This document shows positions 1 to 13,325 of a stretch of 64,000 nt of DNA, piece after piece. Both the position numbers and the translations under genes were made by a program. A model generated the notes under the pieces. That model saw nothing but the letters and a program-made list of their open reading frames with translations, did not search any database and was not told the origin of the DNA. Each line of letters opens with the position of its first letter. The first letter of the stretch is position 1. Location of the stretch: positions 592,492-656,491 of the forward strand of contig SIJG01000012.1 in the NCBI GenBank assembly GCA_023374025.1, written 5' to 3'. The stretch comes from Heterodera schachtii. Its lineage: Eukaryota; Nematoda; Chromadorea; Rhabditida; Heteroderidae.

Positions 1-239
1 AAAATTTTTTATGGTAATAATTTGTATATTTTGATCATTTTCTAATCCCGAAACCGAACTTGAACAAAAGTCGAAAATTACAATTTTCCGATTTATGATT
101 TTTTTTTTGTTAGAATTTAGGTGTTTTTTGAGAATACACTTTTTAACTAGCGCCAGAAATTTTTTTTTTTTTTGTTTATACGGGCCCATAAAAATCTCGT
201 TTACGAAAGTTAAAAATCTTAATAAAACATGTTTTTGTG

Positions 240-3200
240 CTAAATTTTCCCCTCATAAAATAGAAGAACGGCATTCAACCAAAGAATTAAGCTCTCTCGA
301 GAGTCTTGAACAAAAACCCAGCAGCTTTGACTACCTGTTGGGGGGTTCACCGTGCTCATTGCTCGTCGTCCTCCGCCATGCTGTTGTTGAGGCTGTAGAT
401 GATCATTCAATGTTGGTGCTGTGCCGTTGGTGCCAATCTGTGCCACCGATTGGCGCCGTCTGGCGTCTATGCTGCTGCCAATGGCACCACCAGCACCGGC
501 GCCAACTTTTCTGCCATTGACGTAGATGCCAACGTTCCTTCCATGACCACCACCACCGACTTGGCCACATGACTGTTTCTTGGCCAAATTGTTGTACCAA
601 GCGGCATGCGCATTGATCCCAGGCAATGGCACACCGCACGCGGCACCTGTGCCCTGCATGCTGATGTTGCTGACCGGTGAAAAGAAGAGGAAGTAGCGGC
701 GCAGAGACTGCTTGAAACCGGGCACCTTTCATGGGAGAGGGAAATTCAACTTTTTGGATTGGGCTCCCGAATATTTGGGATATGTGAAAAAAAGGAACGC
801 GAGATTTCGGGGAAGGCTAGATCAATGATTGAGTGAGTCTTAAAGACCAATTGGTCGTCGGCAGTTAGATTTTCAATTATTATTTTTTTAGAAAAAATTT
901 GCTCCAAATTTTGTTGTCCTTTTTTTGAACTTTTGTTGTTTAAAAATAGAATTTTAATATTCTGCTCGAAGTAATAACTTCTAATTAATATATTTTGGTC
1001 AATATATTTTAAATTATTATTATTTTAGTTTTTTTTTTTACTTATTTGATATTTGAGTGTTCACAAGAGTTAAAAATAATTTAATTTTAAACTTTTCAAA
1101 ATCGGGTTCAACGATAAAAATAAGAAATTTTCTCGATTTGCCATCAATGCCGTAGGGTTTTTACCGTAACTTACACCGTATGCATAGATCACCGGGTTCA
1201 CTGCGCAATTTGCATGTGATAACACCACAGCGGTCAATGTTGCTGGTCTGCCAGCATTCAAATTGAAGAACAGGTCCAATGTGTTGATGATGTACAATGG
1301 ATACCTTTGAAATAAAATAAAATAAAAAAATAATTTAAAATTAAATTTAAAATAATATTTAAATAATTTTAATTAAAAATTTTGTACCAGCATATTGCAA
1401 ATGTGGTCACAAGAAGGATTAAAGTTCTGGTCAATTTCTAAAAGAAAAAAACATTAAATATTACTTCATAAGTACCACAAATTCAAGGACTGGCTTTTTT
1501 AAGGACACATAAGCAAATTGCTTGTAATAAAATTATGTAAATTTATTTAAATTTAGAGCTCGGCCTGCACTTGGACCCAGGCCTTGATTTTTACTACTGG
1601 TTTTTGAATGGTTTTTTTTCCAGGAAACACAGGACATGCTTTTTTCAAAATTCTGAGCTCTAATTAAGTTAAATAAAATGCCAAAAAAATAAATTAAAAT
1701 ACTTGAAATTATGGTCCAGGCAAATTTTCGACAAAATGGATTTTTTAGGGACGACCTGGGTAGGAAAATCCAGACCAGTCAAATATGAAAAAAAAAACCA
1801 TGTCCAGGTTAGGCACGAAAAAACTGGATAAAATTTTCCCAGGTCCTGGCTTTTTTTTTTAATTCCGAGTTACCCGTTTTGAATTGTGCCTACGCTGACG
1901 CTCGGCTGCTCTGGAAATACTTTTTTTTCAAAAATGTAAATTACTGTAATCGACTTACTGTAAATGGCACAGTATTTGAGGTGCTTCATGGCGTATATAA
2001 GAATAAATGGATATGTAGCAGAAAGCAATTAAGATTGACGGAACAACAATTGTGCCGATGAAAATGATAAATACCAAATATCGGTAATCGACAACCTATT
2101 GAAAATTAAAATTAAATTACATTATTTAAATTATTATTTATCATTTATTCAATTTAATTGTAAAAAATTATTTTAATAACAAAATATTTAAATCAATAAT
2201 TAATAATTAAATTTTTTTCACTAAATAAGAAATTAAATTTTATTAATTTTTTAAATTAATTTTAAAAATTATTAAATGTATTTAAAATTTACCTCCGAAA
2301 AATGACATTCGCCTTTGAAATTGCCCATTGTTTTTGTGGCAAAGCCGAACCCGTCAAGCAGAGGAAGGCTTCCCAAAAATGATCCAAATATCCATAAACC
2401 AATGATCAAAAAGTGCAAACGCTTCATTTTTTTCGAACGGATTGTGCTTCGCTGGAGACCAATTCTGAAAAAAGTTAATTTTAAAAATCATTTTTTAATA
2501 ATAATTTTTATTTTCCGAACATTGTTTTGATTTTATACAAAACTTTCTGTTTTAATTATATAATATAATAAAAAAAAAAGTATAATCGTTTTAAAACATT
2601 AATACATTTTTTAGTTTTTGAGTTAATATAATTTTTGAATTTAATATTTTAACTATTCATTTAAATAAATTAAATTTAAAAAATTGAAAATAGATTATCA
2701 GAAATATCATTAAATAAGATTTATTAAAAATATATTATCATTATAATTAAATTTAAAAAATGCATATTTGTAACAATTAATTAAAATATATAGTTTTTTT
2801 TTTACTATAATTTTATTATTTTAAACATTATTAAACCAACTTTTTCTGACAAATGCTCAAATATTTGTGAATAGCCATGGCTAACAAATGGAATGTGGAA
2901 ATTGTGCACAACACGCACAAAATGAGATGAATTGCCAAACATGGAAAGAATGTGAAGGGCCATCGGGTGAGAACCGAAATGACCTAAAAAAAACATTTTA
3001 ATCGTAAAATAATTATTCAATTAAATATTTATTGCGAAATTAAAAATTATTATTCTTTTTCCAAAATTAAAATTATTATTCTTTTTTCATTTTAAAAATG
3101 GTTTTTAATTTAATGAATTAAAAATTGAGCTGGGATTTCTAAAAAAATTTAAAAGAATTTAGAAAAAATAATTTATTTTTATGTAATTTCTATTTTTTTC

Positions 3201-3568
3201 ACACCGAATTTATGTATTTTAAATAATAATTTATTAAAACTTTTAAATATTTAATTAAATTAGTTTTTAAATTGAATAATTTAGAAATATTCCTTTTTGT
3301 TTTTTCCATTCAAAAAAAGAATTAAACTGATGTTTGTTTGATCAAATATTTAAGTAAAAAAACACTGTTTATGTACCGTTAATGGTATGCCGACGGCACC
3401 GGCCAAAAAGTCGGTGATCGCCAAGCTGAAGATGTACGCGTTGATCGGTGTTCGGCGAATGTGCCGTGCCCGTAAATAGACCACAATCACCACCAAATTG
3501 CTCACCGAAATGATCAGTGCCAAGCACAAATCGGCAATTGAATACACCAGAAATACAGGATCAATCAT
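240..3568 (-). CDS. Adenosine-receptor-like class A GPCR, 448 aa, 8 exons
   Basis: A seven-transmembrane receptor predicted to sit in the plasma membrane and couple to G proteins. Exons, 5' to 3' on the minus strand: 3568-3377, 2983-2841, 2464-2293, 2095-1959, 1910-1874 (a 37-nt micro-exon in loop 3), 1437-1388, 1304-1175, 725-240. All phases agree and give 448 aa. Exon 1 has TM1 and TM2 (SLAITDFLAGAVGIPL). Exon 2 has TM3 with the disulphide Cys and AIHKYLS. Exon 3 has TM4 and the ECL2 Cys (GECHF). Exon 4 has TM5. Then come CWYPLYIIN in TM6 and VVLSHANCAVNPVIYAY in TM7, then helix 8 FKQSLRRYF. The TM6-TM7 segment strongly resembles animal adenosine receptors, which carry LSHxNxxVNPxIYAY. The tail is long and Gly/Gln-rich. 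The DRY position reads HKY, which is odd. ATG 3568 leaves a very short N-terminus, so an upstream exon is possible. The ligand is inferred from similarity only. Confidence 0.82.
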
Positions 3569-3599
3569 CAATACTTACAGTAGGGGGAGAAAGAAGCTA

Positions 3600-4390
3600 A
3601 AATGGAAAATATATTTTTATATAATTGAATTTAAAAAAGGTAAAAAAAAAAACATATATTCGCATATATTATATAAAAAAAATAAATTAGATAAACACAA
3701 ATTTATTTAATTATCATATATATATATATATATATATTAATTTAGTCAAATTAATTTGTTTTTAAATTCCTTTTTAAAATTGATTTTTTTTAGTATTAAC
3801 AAAAATTATTGATACCATTTTTAAGTGAAAATTAAAATGAAAAATTATTAATTTAATTAATACAAATTTAAATTTTTAAAAAGGAATTTTTCTTAATTGA
3901 TTATATTTTGCTTTATAAGCATGAAAGAGGAAGCAAATGTGCACAAAAACCTGTTGTGCTAAATCAGTGGTTTAATTTATTGGAAAAAATATTTTATTTT
4001 TGTTCAATTGGAAAATGATTGCTTTTTATTTCGTTTTTTGGCCTTTTTATTCAAAATATTTAAAATATTTCAAAGAAAAATTTTGTTTTGTTTACAAATA
4101 AAAATTTAAGTACTTTGAGTTTCAAATTATTTATCACATTTTACGTATTTCGTTAAATTAATAACGAGAAAACCAATGAAAAAAATGAAAATATCAAAAA
4201 AAAACACATTTAATAATAAAATTCTATTGGTATAAATTTAATTTATTTATTTTATGATAAAAAAATGGTTAAAAATATAGTGAAAGATTAATATAAATAA
4301 TTCACATTTAATTTATGAAGAAAAAAAAGAATTTAAAAAAAAATAAAATAAATTAAAAAAAAAATTTGTTTTTCTCATTTTCATACGCCC
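3600..4390. other. AT-rich intergenic sequence
   Basis: Upstream of the adenosine-receptor-like gene. It holds a short TA microsatellite near 3715-3737. I see no exon with plausible splice sites and no strong core promoter. Confidence 0.5.
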
Positions 4391-4394
4391 ATCC

Positions 4395-4852
4395 CATCGT
4401 TTCCTAAAAACCGCCAAGGGTAGAAAAACAAAAAATGTATAACAGATAAATTCATAACTTTGTTCAATTTCAACCAAATTAATATTTAATGGTATCATTC
4501 AATAGCTCAAGATGTTCTCTATAAGAATATTAATTTAGAAATTTTTTTTTAGAAAATTGTAAAAAAGTTATGGTCATAAATTGTCAATAAATTTTGAGTC
4601 AAAATTATTTTACCAGAACTTTTTTAAAACTCGTATTTATCTTTAAAATAACCATAACTTTTTTTATACTATTTAAAGAAATTGAAAATTAATATTCTCA
4701 TAGAAAACACATATAGAGCTATCGAATGATACCATCAAATATATTATTAATTTGATTGAAATTGGGTCAAATACGAATTTATATGTTATACATTTGTTTT
4801 TGTTTTTTTGTTTTTCTACCCCTTGCCGGTTTTAGGAAACGACCTATAGCAC
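4395..4852. repeat. Foldback (palindromic) repeat element
   Basis: The left arm (4395-4545) contains CGTTTCCTAAAAACCGCCAA followed by a poly-A/TGTATAA stretch and AAATTCATAACTTTG. The right arm (4690-4852) is its inverted complement, ending in TGCCGGTTTTAGGAAACGACC. The middle is AT-rich. The same family occurs as larger copies at 40.17-41.95 kb. No coding capacity is visible, so it is likely a non-autonomous foldback element. Confidence 0.7.
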
Positions 4853-4859
4853 CCATTTC

Positions 4860-6180
4860 AAACAGCGAAAAATTAAATCCTTTAAAATTTTTTAAAAATT
4901 TTCCCTCGTGCCAGCCGCCAACCCCATGGAGCAGAGCACCCCCCAAACAGTTGTATTTCCACTCCCCCCCCCCCCCCCCTACTCGCGCCGAACACATTTT
5001 TGGCCTATATATTTTTGGGTTGTCTTGGCCACCACCAAGCATCACAGCAATTCTCCCACAACGACGACACATAAGTGTGTTGCTGCGGGCGGTGGTTGTT
5101 TGTAGATGCTGATGATGATGCTTTTTACCTGCTCCTTAGAGCAAACAATGAAAATTAAAAATGCATTGGTCCCCCGGGGGGTCGGTCTCGAGACTCTCGA
5201 GGGGGAACAAGTCGAGAAGAGTGAAGAGGCGGGGTGGGGGAGGGGGAGGGAGCATGGCCTGCCTGGCCACAGTTTTGGGGGTGATGACGGTGATTTTTGG
5301 CAATTTTTAGAGGGTGGGCGGGATGAAAAACCTATGACAAATAGTTGAATTTATAAAAAAAAAAAATTTTTTTTTTCAATGTGATAATTGTTTTTAGTAT
5401 ATAAAACAGCGTGACATGGCGCGGGGAATGCCAAAAAAAAAATTTTTTTTTTAGGGAATATGGTTTTCGAGAAAGTTTTTAACGGGCTTTTACACTTATA
5501 CGAGAAATTTTTTAAAAAGTTTTCGTACATTTTTAAAAATTGAAAAATTACATGGCCAAAAATTTAGGATCTAAAAAATGTGCTGATGAAAGCGTAATTT
5601 GAAGAAGAAACTACACCTAAGTATATCAATTGAATCAATAAAATTGAGATGATGTGGGAGGAAAGAAGCGGTAAACACAATTAGGTATAATTTATTCATT
5701 TTTAAATTTTAATCCCTTTTTTTGATTAAAAAAAATAAAAAAAATTATGTGAAGCTTTAGTGGCACGCAAACACCATTTTTTCTCGGCATTTGAATGCAA
5801 ATGTTTGTTTTTGAGAATATTTAATTAATTTTTTTGTAAAGTTTATTATAATAAAAAATAAATAAATTATTAAATTTTTAGTTATTAGGACTGTAAATGT
5901 CCCTCAAATAATTAAATAAAAAATATTAATTTTAAATATATATTTTTTAAATAAATAAAATAATGTATTGTTAAAGTATAAAATAAATATTGAAATGAAT
6001 TAAAATGATCTTTGGCTTTTTTGGTGCTAAAATAGTCATCCGCTGATTCATAATGGAACCCCAAAAACTGATAAAATTGTGAAAGATTGTTGTGTTTATT
6101 TTTTGGATTAGCCAACAAAATTTGGTATATTTAAAAATGCATACCCATTTAATGAGTAACTCAAATAAAAAAAAATAATA
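4860..6180. other. Intergenic sequence, no gene recognised
   Basis: A GC-richer patch at 4910-5300 includes a C homopolymer near 4967-4979 and a G-rich stretch at 5220-5280. Open frames on both strands here look like low-complexity shadows. The remainder is AT-rich. Confidence 0.4.
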
Positions 6181-6950
6181 AAATTCATTTTATTTATGCA
6201 AAATTTCTTCAAATCTTTGGCCAGACTGAAAATGGAATGAATGGGCCGCGGGGCCAAAGAATTTTATAATTTGCCAAATTGGGGCGGCCAACAAAAACAG
6301 GGTGCGGCACTTAATGAAAATGAGAATTTGTGCTGCCTTTTGGGTGTGCCAAATGGCCAATTTTGGATTTTTCGGCAAACATAAAATGGCATTTGATTTT
6401 TGGAGGGTGTGTTAATTTTGTTGCAAAATGGCAGATTCTCTCTCTCTCTCTCTCCATCTTGGGTCTTGGCCATCGTTCGTCGTTTTGGTGGCCCTTTGGC
6501 TGTAATTTGATTTTGATTTTGGGCGTTTTTTTTTTGCTTGGCATTCTGTTATTTTCAAAAAAAACCGTCGGGCACCAGACGCATTTTCGACGGGTTACAA
6601 CATTATGTGTTGGCAAATGTTTGTTTGCCTTTCTCCTCCCCATTTTTGAAGGTTTTTTTTATGTTACTCAAATTGCTAAATTGGCACTCTCACCGAAAAT
6701 GGAGGATGAGAAAATTTCCAAAAAATTCTCCTGGGTCTTCTTCTCCTCCAACAGTTTTGGCCTATGCCCTGGTGGTGGTGGCCTGGCCTTGCAAGACGAC
6801 CGATCAAATTTCAAGATGGCGAGAACAGGAGGCCAAAATTTTAAATATTCACTTTTTTTTGACTGGGCCACAGGAGAGAATTAGGAAAAACGAACGGTGG
6901 CGAACGAAAATAAAAAGGAAACAAAATAAATAAATAAAAGTAATATTATT
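6181..6950. other. Moderate-GC intergenic block with TC microsatellite
   Basis: Overlapping long open frames occur on both strands (for example 6330-6884 plus), but none has recognisable motifs or splice signals. A (TC)n run lies at 6437-6453. The block could be regulatory DNA or a decayed exon; nothing decides between them. Confidence 0.3.
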
Positions 6951-8600
6951 TAGAGGGAATTTATGAATTAAAATTTGTAATCAAAAGCCCTATTGAAAAA
7001 ATCACTTGGTTACAAAATTTATATGGCAAAGATTCGGTAACTCGAGCAATTCTACGGTATTTTACATATAAATCCTGCCAAACACCATGCACCCTAGGGC
7101 TTGGATTTTTAGGTGCGAAAAACCCCAATTTAGAGGCCTAAATAGGGGCGAAAGTTTTAATTATTTTTGTCCAAAAATCTTAAATTTTTTTGTTATTTTT
7201 TCCAATTTATGAAAAATTTTCAAGAGGTCGTTTCTTATGGGTGCATTTTTTTTTAATTTTGGTAAGAAATTGTTTAAAAATGCCGAAATAGGGGCAAAAA
7301 TATGGGCGATATGCCAAAAGTGCCAAAATAGGTACCCCATATTTTAGGGGCGACAATTCAAAAATAGGGATTCCTAGGGACGTATAGGGGCGTCAAAACG
7401 AAGATTTTTAGCGCTAAAAAATATTTTTTTTGTCCTTTTCTCATTGAATTTAAGCCACAGAAAAAATAAATACTAAAAATCTAAGAATCCGGGCACTAAT
7501 TTTAGGTAAATATTCCTGGCTCTATTCCAGTTTACGCGCGTCCAATATCAATGAGCATCCTCAGTTCTGGGCTAAAGGTAAAAGACAAAAAATTGTTCTT
7601 GAATATACTCGTAAAATGCTGAATTTCGGGTTTTCTCATTGCAATTTTTTTTTTTCTTAATTTAAGTATTTATTATTTTCTTGTATTCCTAAATTCCTGA
7701 GACCTTAAGCTTTCGTATGATATCAAGAACGTAAGTTTTTACGAAGTAAGAAAAAAAAAAGTTATGGCCTAAGAAACTGAGGACAGTCACTGACATGGAC
7801 GGCTTAAATAAAGAGTAGAAGCAATATTCTTAAAAAATTTGTGGCCTAAGAAACTGAGGATAGTCAACTGTGATTGGACGCTTAAATAAAGAATATTCTT
7901 TTACGTAATTGAAAGTTTTTCTGAGTATAAAAAGATTTTTAATTAATTTTTTGGCATTTTCATTATTGCCAAATGGGCAAAAGCAAATGCACAATTAGGT
8001 GTAATTGTGCGCAAGAATGACATTTAACGCTTTTTTGGACCGAAAATGGATATTTAACACCTGTTGATGTTGCTATATTAAACTAATTAATTCCTTTTCC
8101 GATAAATTAGTGTGCCATTTTAGGTAATTAAAGAAATGAACGAAATGATCATCTAATAAGGGAAAGGTTGAAGCATTATATATTCTTGATTTTATGACCA
8201 TATATAGTAAAGCCGAAAATTAAGTGAAATGATTGAATTTTTAATGAAAATTATTAAAAATTAAAAACATAAAATAATAATTATTATTAAATTAAAGTGT
8301 TTGCTTTTCATTACGAATGTTGGCATTTGCCAGAGTTGAGCTTGGCATAAATGCCATAAATTGCAAACAATCTGGTGAAAGCGTCTGAGATAAAAGATAA
8401 ACAAGTTGCCTAAAATATATTGCTTTTGTTTAAATGACAAAATTTTTGAAAAAAATTATTAATTTCCCACGGAATTTTGTATAAAAAACAAGAAAATGGC
8501 ATTAATTTGACGAAAATAGAAAATTTTTTTTGGCAAAAACCTTTTCCATTCTATAGCCAAAATCGAAAACAAGTCTACAATAATATTTAGATAAAGACTT
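6951..8600. other. Intergenic sequence with diffuse repeats
   Basis: Repeated AGGGGCG-type words at 7090-7400 and two near-copies of a unit reading GCCTAAGAAACTGAGGA at about 7767 and 7843. A related copy lies at 44487 in an intron of the TRH-receptor-like gene. No gene was recognised. Confidence 0.45.
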
Positions 8601-8616
8601 TTTTTGTTGAAATTAA

Positions 8617-8635
8617 TATATATATATATAAATAA

Positions 8636-8709
<74 letters not shown>

Positions 8710-8720
8710 TAATATATATA
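8617..8720. repeat. TA dinucleotide microsatellite
   Basis: A nearly uninterrupted (TA)n run of about 90 bp with a few AAA interruptions, in AT-rich intergenic DNA upstream of the CHK-kinase-like gene. Confidence 0.95.
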
Positions 8721-9567
8721 TTTAAAAATTTATTAAAATATTTTATTTAATTTTTTATCATTACTTTTATATTTAAAAAACATTTTATTTAAATTTTATT
8801 TATTTTTTATTAATTATTTTTAACACTTTTTCTTTTCATTTCTTTTTTGTTTTTTTTTTCCGATAAAATTTATTTATTTTTTAATAAATATTATTTGCAA
8901 TAGCACTTTTATTTTTAATATTTTTAATTTAATTTTTAAAATCCTTATCAGTTCGCCCGGAAGATTTTTCATTAACATTCATTCATCAATCGAGAAATTA
9001 ACTTTGCGAATGAATATAGATGAGATATTTTTTATTTAATTGATAATTTACCAATTGCTAAAAGATTAAAATATTCTTAGAATAAAGCTTTGTTCAATTT
9101 TTCTAAAATATCATAAATGCAAAATAATATATATTTTTGATTTTCTAATTATAATTTTAAAATTGTTATTAACAAATCAAATAATTATTTTATTAATTAT
9201 TATTGAATTAAAAAAGCGCATAAAATTTTATTTGCCTTTTCTTTTCATCGATTACAATTAACCTTATCTAATGCACATTTATTTTCCTCACTGTCTCCAC
9301 ATTTTTTAAATATAACCTCGCTTCCTCTTCATTAAAAGCTTCTTCTTCAATTTCTCTTGTCCTCCAATTTATTCAATTTTTCAAAAAAAAAACAATTTAT
9401 CATTTTAAAATTAAATCATAAGATTTTATGTATTAAATAATTTAAAGCTCTAACATTTTTATTCAAATCGAATTAAATTAGATTTCCTGGCCACCGTTTC
9501 ATTAATTATAGCCAATATAATTTAATATTTTAGAATATAAATCAATTATTAAAATATTATACCAAAA
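8721..9567. other. AT-rich intergenic sequence upstream of the CHK-like gene
   Basis: This must include the promoter of the gene starting at 9568, but no clear TATA box or repeated motif stands out. No RNA gene or ORF was recognised. Confidence 0.4.
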
Positions 9568-12500
9568 ATGCCTTTGGACAATTTGGACAGTGCCATTGAT
9601 CAGTCCCATGCCGATTTTACCGTTGGCTTTGTGTTGGACAAGTTGGCCACTGTTGGCAAACTGGGCCCATCCGCCGGCTTGGCCAATGTCGAAAATGCAC
9701 AATTTGTCCAGCTGAGCACCGGCGGCTTTTTGTCCGACATTTATCGCATTCAAATTCATTTCAAACAAGCGGAGGACACCGACGAAGGCACAACGCCAAT
9801 GGCATTATTTTCATGCATTTTCAAAGTTAGCCAATTGCCAACTTATTAAAAAAAATAATTTTGAAAATTAAAAAATATTTTCAGGTGCCTACATCAAGAC
9901 GTTTGGATTTGCATACTGGAAGCGAGTTGGCTAAGGTAAAGTGTTTAATTTAAATTTTTTTCGGATCTACAAGGCTGGGCTTTAACTCCGTTTTTTTGGG
10001 TTCGGATTTCCCGATTTCCTATCGAGGCCTGATTCCCAATTCCAGTCCTGATGCCGACTTTTTCAAAATTCTGACTAGGTATGGGTCGGGGTCGGGGTGG
10101 ACCAAAACGGTCGGAGTTCGGGACTTTTCAGTTTTTGCCTAATTCATACAGTCAGAAAAATTTTCCCCAAGTACATGCAAAAACTACTGAATAAACATTT
10201 ATCTTTTTCGTGGCCAAAAACTTATTTGTTGGTTGAAAATATTTCATGAAACTGAGACTCAGTTATTAAGAATTCATTTTAATTTTCGCCCGGGGCATTT
10301 TAAATTTTTCTTGTTCCTTCAATAAAATGTCAAAATTTGTAGGAGGACATGAAGATGTGGATGTACTCGGTGCACAACTCGGAGTGCCACTTTTACTCCA
10401 CTGCTGTGCCGTTGTTGCGTGCCATGCCCGTGCCGTTACCCTTCCGCATTCCCGAACTGTACGCGTGCCGAAACGCCGCATCGCCGGACTGTTTGGCGGG
10501 CGGCTATTTGTTAATGGAAGATGTTTCCGGAGATGGCATCATCGAAATTGATCTGAGCGAGGGTCTAACCAAAGAACAGGTGGTGACAGAGCTATTTTTT
10601 TGTTATATTTACGGTAATGATGCCTAAGGAATTAATTTGGATACCGTATTTACTGAATTAAAGTCCCCGGGGGCTCTGTTTTTCAACCCCCCTATTTCAG
10701 AGGGGATTTCTAATTCAGGGCAGGGGGCTCTAATTCCATAAATTCGGTAATATATTATTTTTGTCCATTTCACAAAATTTTAGGTTGATTATCCAGTACA
10801 GAAAAGATTTTGATTGCTTTTCCAGGACAAAAAAGTCTTCAATTGATTTTCCAGGACAAAAACTAATCAGTATTCGATTCGATCAATAAAATATTCAAGG
10901 ATTTTATTTTTTTGCAAATTGGTAATTTTACAAAATGCCAACGATTTTTTTTTGTAGACCGAAAGTGCCATCCGTGGCCTTGCACATTTCCACGCATTAT
11001 GCCTGTGCCTGCCCAGGGAATTGGTGGACTCGTTCACGCTGAAAGCTGAGCTGGACTTTGACGAAAAAGTGAATGCCAATTTTAGAAACAAAATGTTTTA
11101 ATATCCGATTTTCTCCCCCATCATTAAACTGGAAAATCTTTCAAATTAGCAAAAGTGGTTGAATTGTTTTTTTACTAATCTATCTAATTTGTGATCAGAT
11201 CTTAAATCGATTTCTGAGTCTGTCCTGATCTATTCATTATGCATCTCCGCGATTAATAATCGAAAACATGATTTTTATTCCAACAATCAATATGTATATG
11301 CTAAAACTAGAGCTGGGCCAGGATATGAATTTTAGAAAAATCGGACTTTAGCAAGGGGTTCAAATTCGAGACTGAAATGTTCAATCGAGACCAAGTTTTT
11401 TTTACCTAAGATTAGGGTAGATCGGGAGGTATATTCCAAATCAGGCTCATCAATCACATACTTTTGTACTCTCTAAATTTCTGATCACTAGATTTTTTTA
11501 AATGCTTAAGTAATTTCACTAAAAATGCCAGGATTTACACATCATTGAACGTATTATGGTCATGCCGGACTGTGCGCAAAGTTTTGCCGGGCAAAATGAG
11601 GCGCTGAAGAAGCATTACAATGATCATGGTCATTATGAGCCTGATCAACATAAATTATTTTCAGTGGCTCCAGTAATTGTGCACGGAGATTTTTGGTAAA
11701 TTAAATTTTAAATTTAATTATTGCACTTTTTAATTTATATTTTTTTCAAATTATGCAATTTGCAGGTCAAATAACATGTTTTTCAAGACGTACAATGGAC
11801 AAAGTGTTGCTGACCAACTGAGTGCTGTGTTCGACTGGCAAATTTGTCACACTGGTCAATTAGGAGCAAATTAATACATTAAAACAAAATAAATAATTTA
11901 TTTTATCATAACAATAAAATACAGTAATCTTTCTGACTGTAATAAAATACAGTAATTCTTGCTGACTGTAGGCACCGGTGTCAACGATTTGTTGCGCATC
12001 ATTTACGTCAGTGTCGATGCACCGCTGAGACGAGTTCATTTTGACGAATGGTTGGCATTGTACTGCTCCAAACTGAACTCTGTCCTGGCACAGCTTGGCA
12101 AAGTGAGGGCATAATTTAAATATGCGGGGTTAAAGAGTTTTCTGAGTCAGATAAATGAAAAATTAAAATTCATTTTAATTTTTGGTTTTTTTTTATCATT
12201 TTTATTTTCCTATTTTTAAAAAATGTATGCACATTTTTTCTTATTTCAATGAGAGAAAATTGTTATTTTTTTTATAAAATTTATCCATCTAATTTATGTA
12301 TAACTTTGTTTTCCAATTATAATAATAAAATTTTATTTCTTTTTTATTTAATTTTTATATATTCAAGGAAATTAATAATTTAATTTTAATTCTTATATTT
12401 GCAATTATACAATTAAATTTTTTGTTTTTTTCCTTCCTCAAAATTTCCTGATCAGCAACAACGATCAATGGAACTGATCAGACAAATGGTGGCCCATCAC

Positions 12501-12629
12501 AATGGCTACGAGCTGTGCTTTCAATTGTTTTTGATCACCAACATTCTCGGCACTGTTCAACAGCAGAACGAACAGAAACGGGCGAAACTGATCAAACGGA
12601 TGAGAGAATTATATGATGATATCTGTTAA
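9568..12629 (+). CDS. CHK kinase-like (DUF1679 / ecdysteroid-kinase-like) protein, 404 aa, 8 exons
   Basis: A predicted small-molecule kinase of the nematode CHK/DUF1679 family, distantly related to choline and aminoglycoside kinases; the substrate is unknown. Exons: 9568-9825, 9885-9935, 10343-10579, 10958-11068, 11532-11695, 11766-11854, 11972-12102, 12456-12629. All junctions are GT-AG and in phase, giving 404 aa, a normal family length. Visible motifs: LSTGGFLSDIYRI near residue 49 (nucleotide loop), FSCIFKV with the likely ATP-binding Lys, GGYLLMEDV (hinge), LAHFHAL, the Brenner-type catalytic loop IVHGDFWSNNM, and FDWQ carrying the metal-binding Asp. The tail ends RMRELYDDIC. The exon 4 donor (11068) is the least certain junction, since exon 4 could have another 3' end. 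Cytosolic location is expected because no signal peptide is seen. Confidence 0.88.
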
Positions 12630-13325
12630 CATTGTATATTCATTATTTTTTAAGCATTTTTATATTTCTTATAAAATTATACTAAAATAGCTCAATTATA
12701 TCATAATATGTTAACACTGAATATTCATTAAATTATATTTATTTTTTAAGCATTTTTATACTTCTTATAAAATTATACTAAAATAGCTCAATTATATCAT
12801 AATATGTTAACACTGAATATTCATTAAATTATATTTATTCATAAATTATATTTATTTTTTAAACATTTTTATATTTCTTATAAAATTATAATAAAATAGC
12901 TCAATTATATCATAATATGTTAACACTGAATATTCATTAAATTATATTTATTTTTTAAGCATTTTTATACTTCTTATAAAATTATACTAAAATAGCTCAA
13001 TTATATGATGATGTACTAAAGTGAATATTCATAAATTATATTTATTTTTTAAACATTTTTATATTTCTTATAAAATTATAATAAAATAGCTCAATTATAT
13101 CATAATATGTTAACACTGAATATTCATTAAATTATATTTATTTTTTAAGCATTTTTATACTTCTTATAAAATTATACTAAAATAGCTCAATTTTATGATG
13201 ATGTATTAACAGTGAATATTCATTAATTTTTATTATTTTAAAATCATTTGTATAATTTTATATTTCCTATAAATGAATATTCATTATATTCAAATAGCTC
13301 AAATTATTAATGAAAATTTTATTAA
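12620..13325. repeat. Tandem array, about 100-130 bp unit, 5-6 copies
   Basis: Units contain CATAATATGTTAACACTGAA, then TTCATTAAATTATATTTA, then an AT-rich ACTTCTTATAAAATTATA segment and ATAGCTCAATTATAT. The first, diverged copy starts in the final codons and stop of the CHK-like gene (ATCTGTTAACATTG), so the array appears to have been seeded from that 3' end. Some units are extended by a TTCATAAATTATATT insertion. Confidence 0.85.

Noticed and set aside
4756..5112. 118-aa plus-strand ORF ending in a proline run
   Set aside because: It starts inside a foldback repeat arm and continues through a C homopolymer; not gene-like.
6330..6884. 184-aa plus-strand ORF with several minus-strand partners
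   Set aside because: No domain or splice context. Frames are open on both strands over the same block, typical of chance in mid-GC intergenic DNA.
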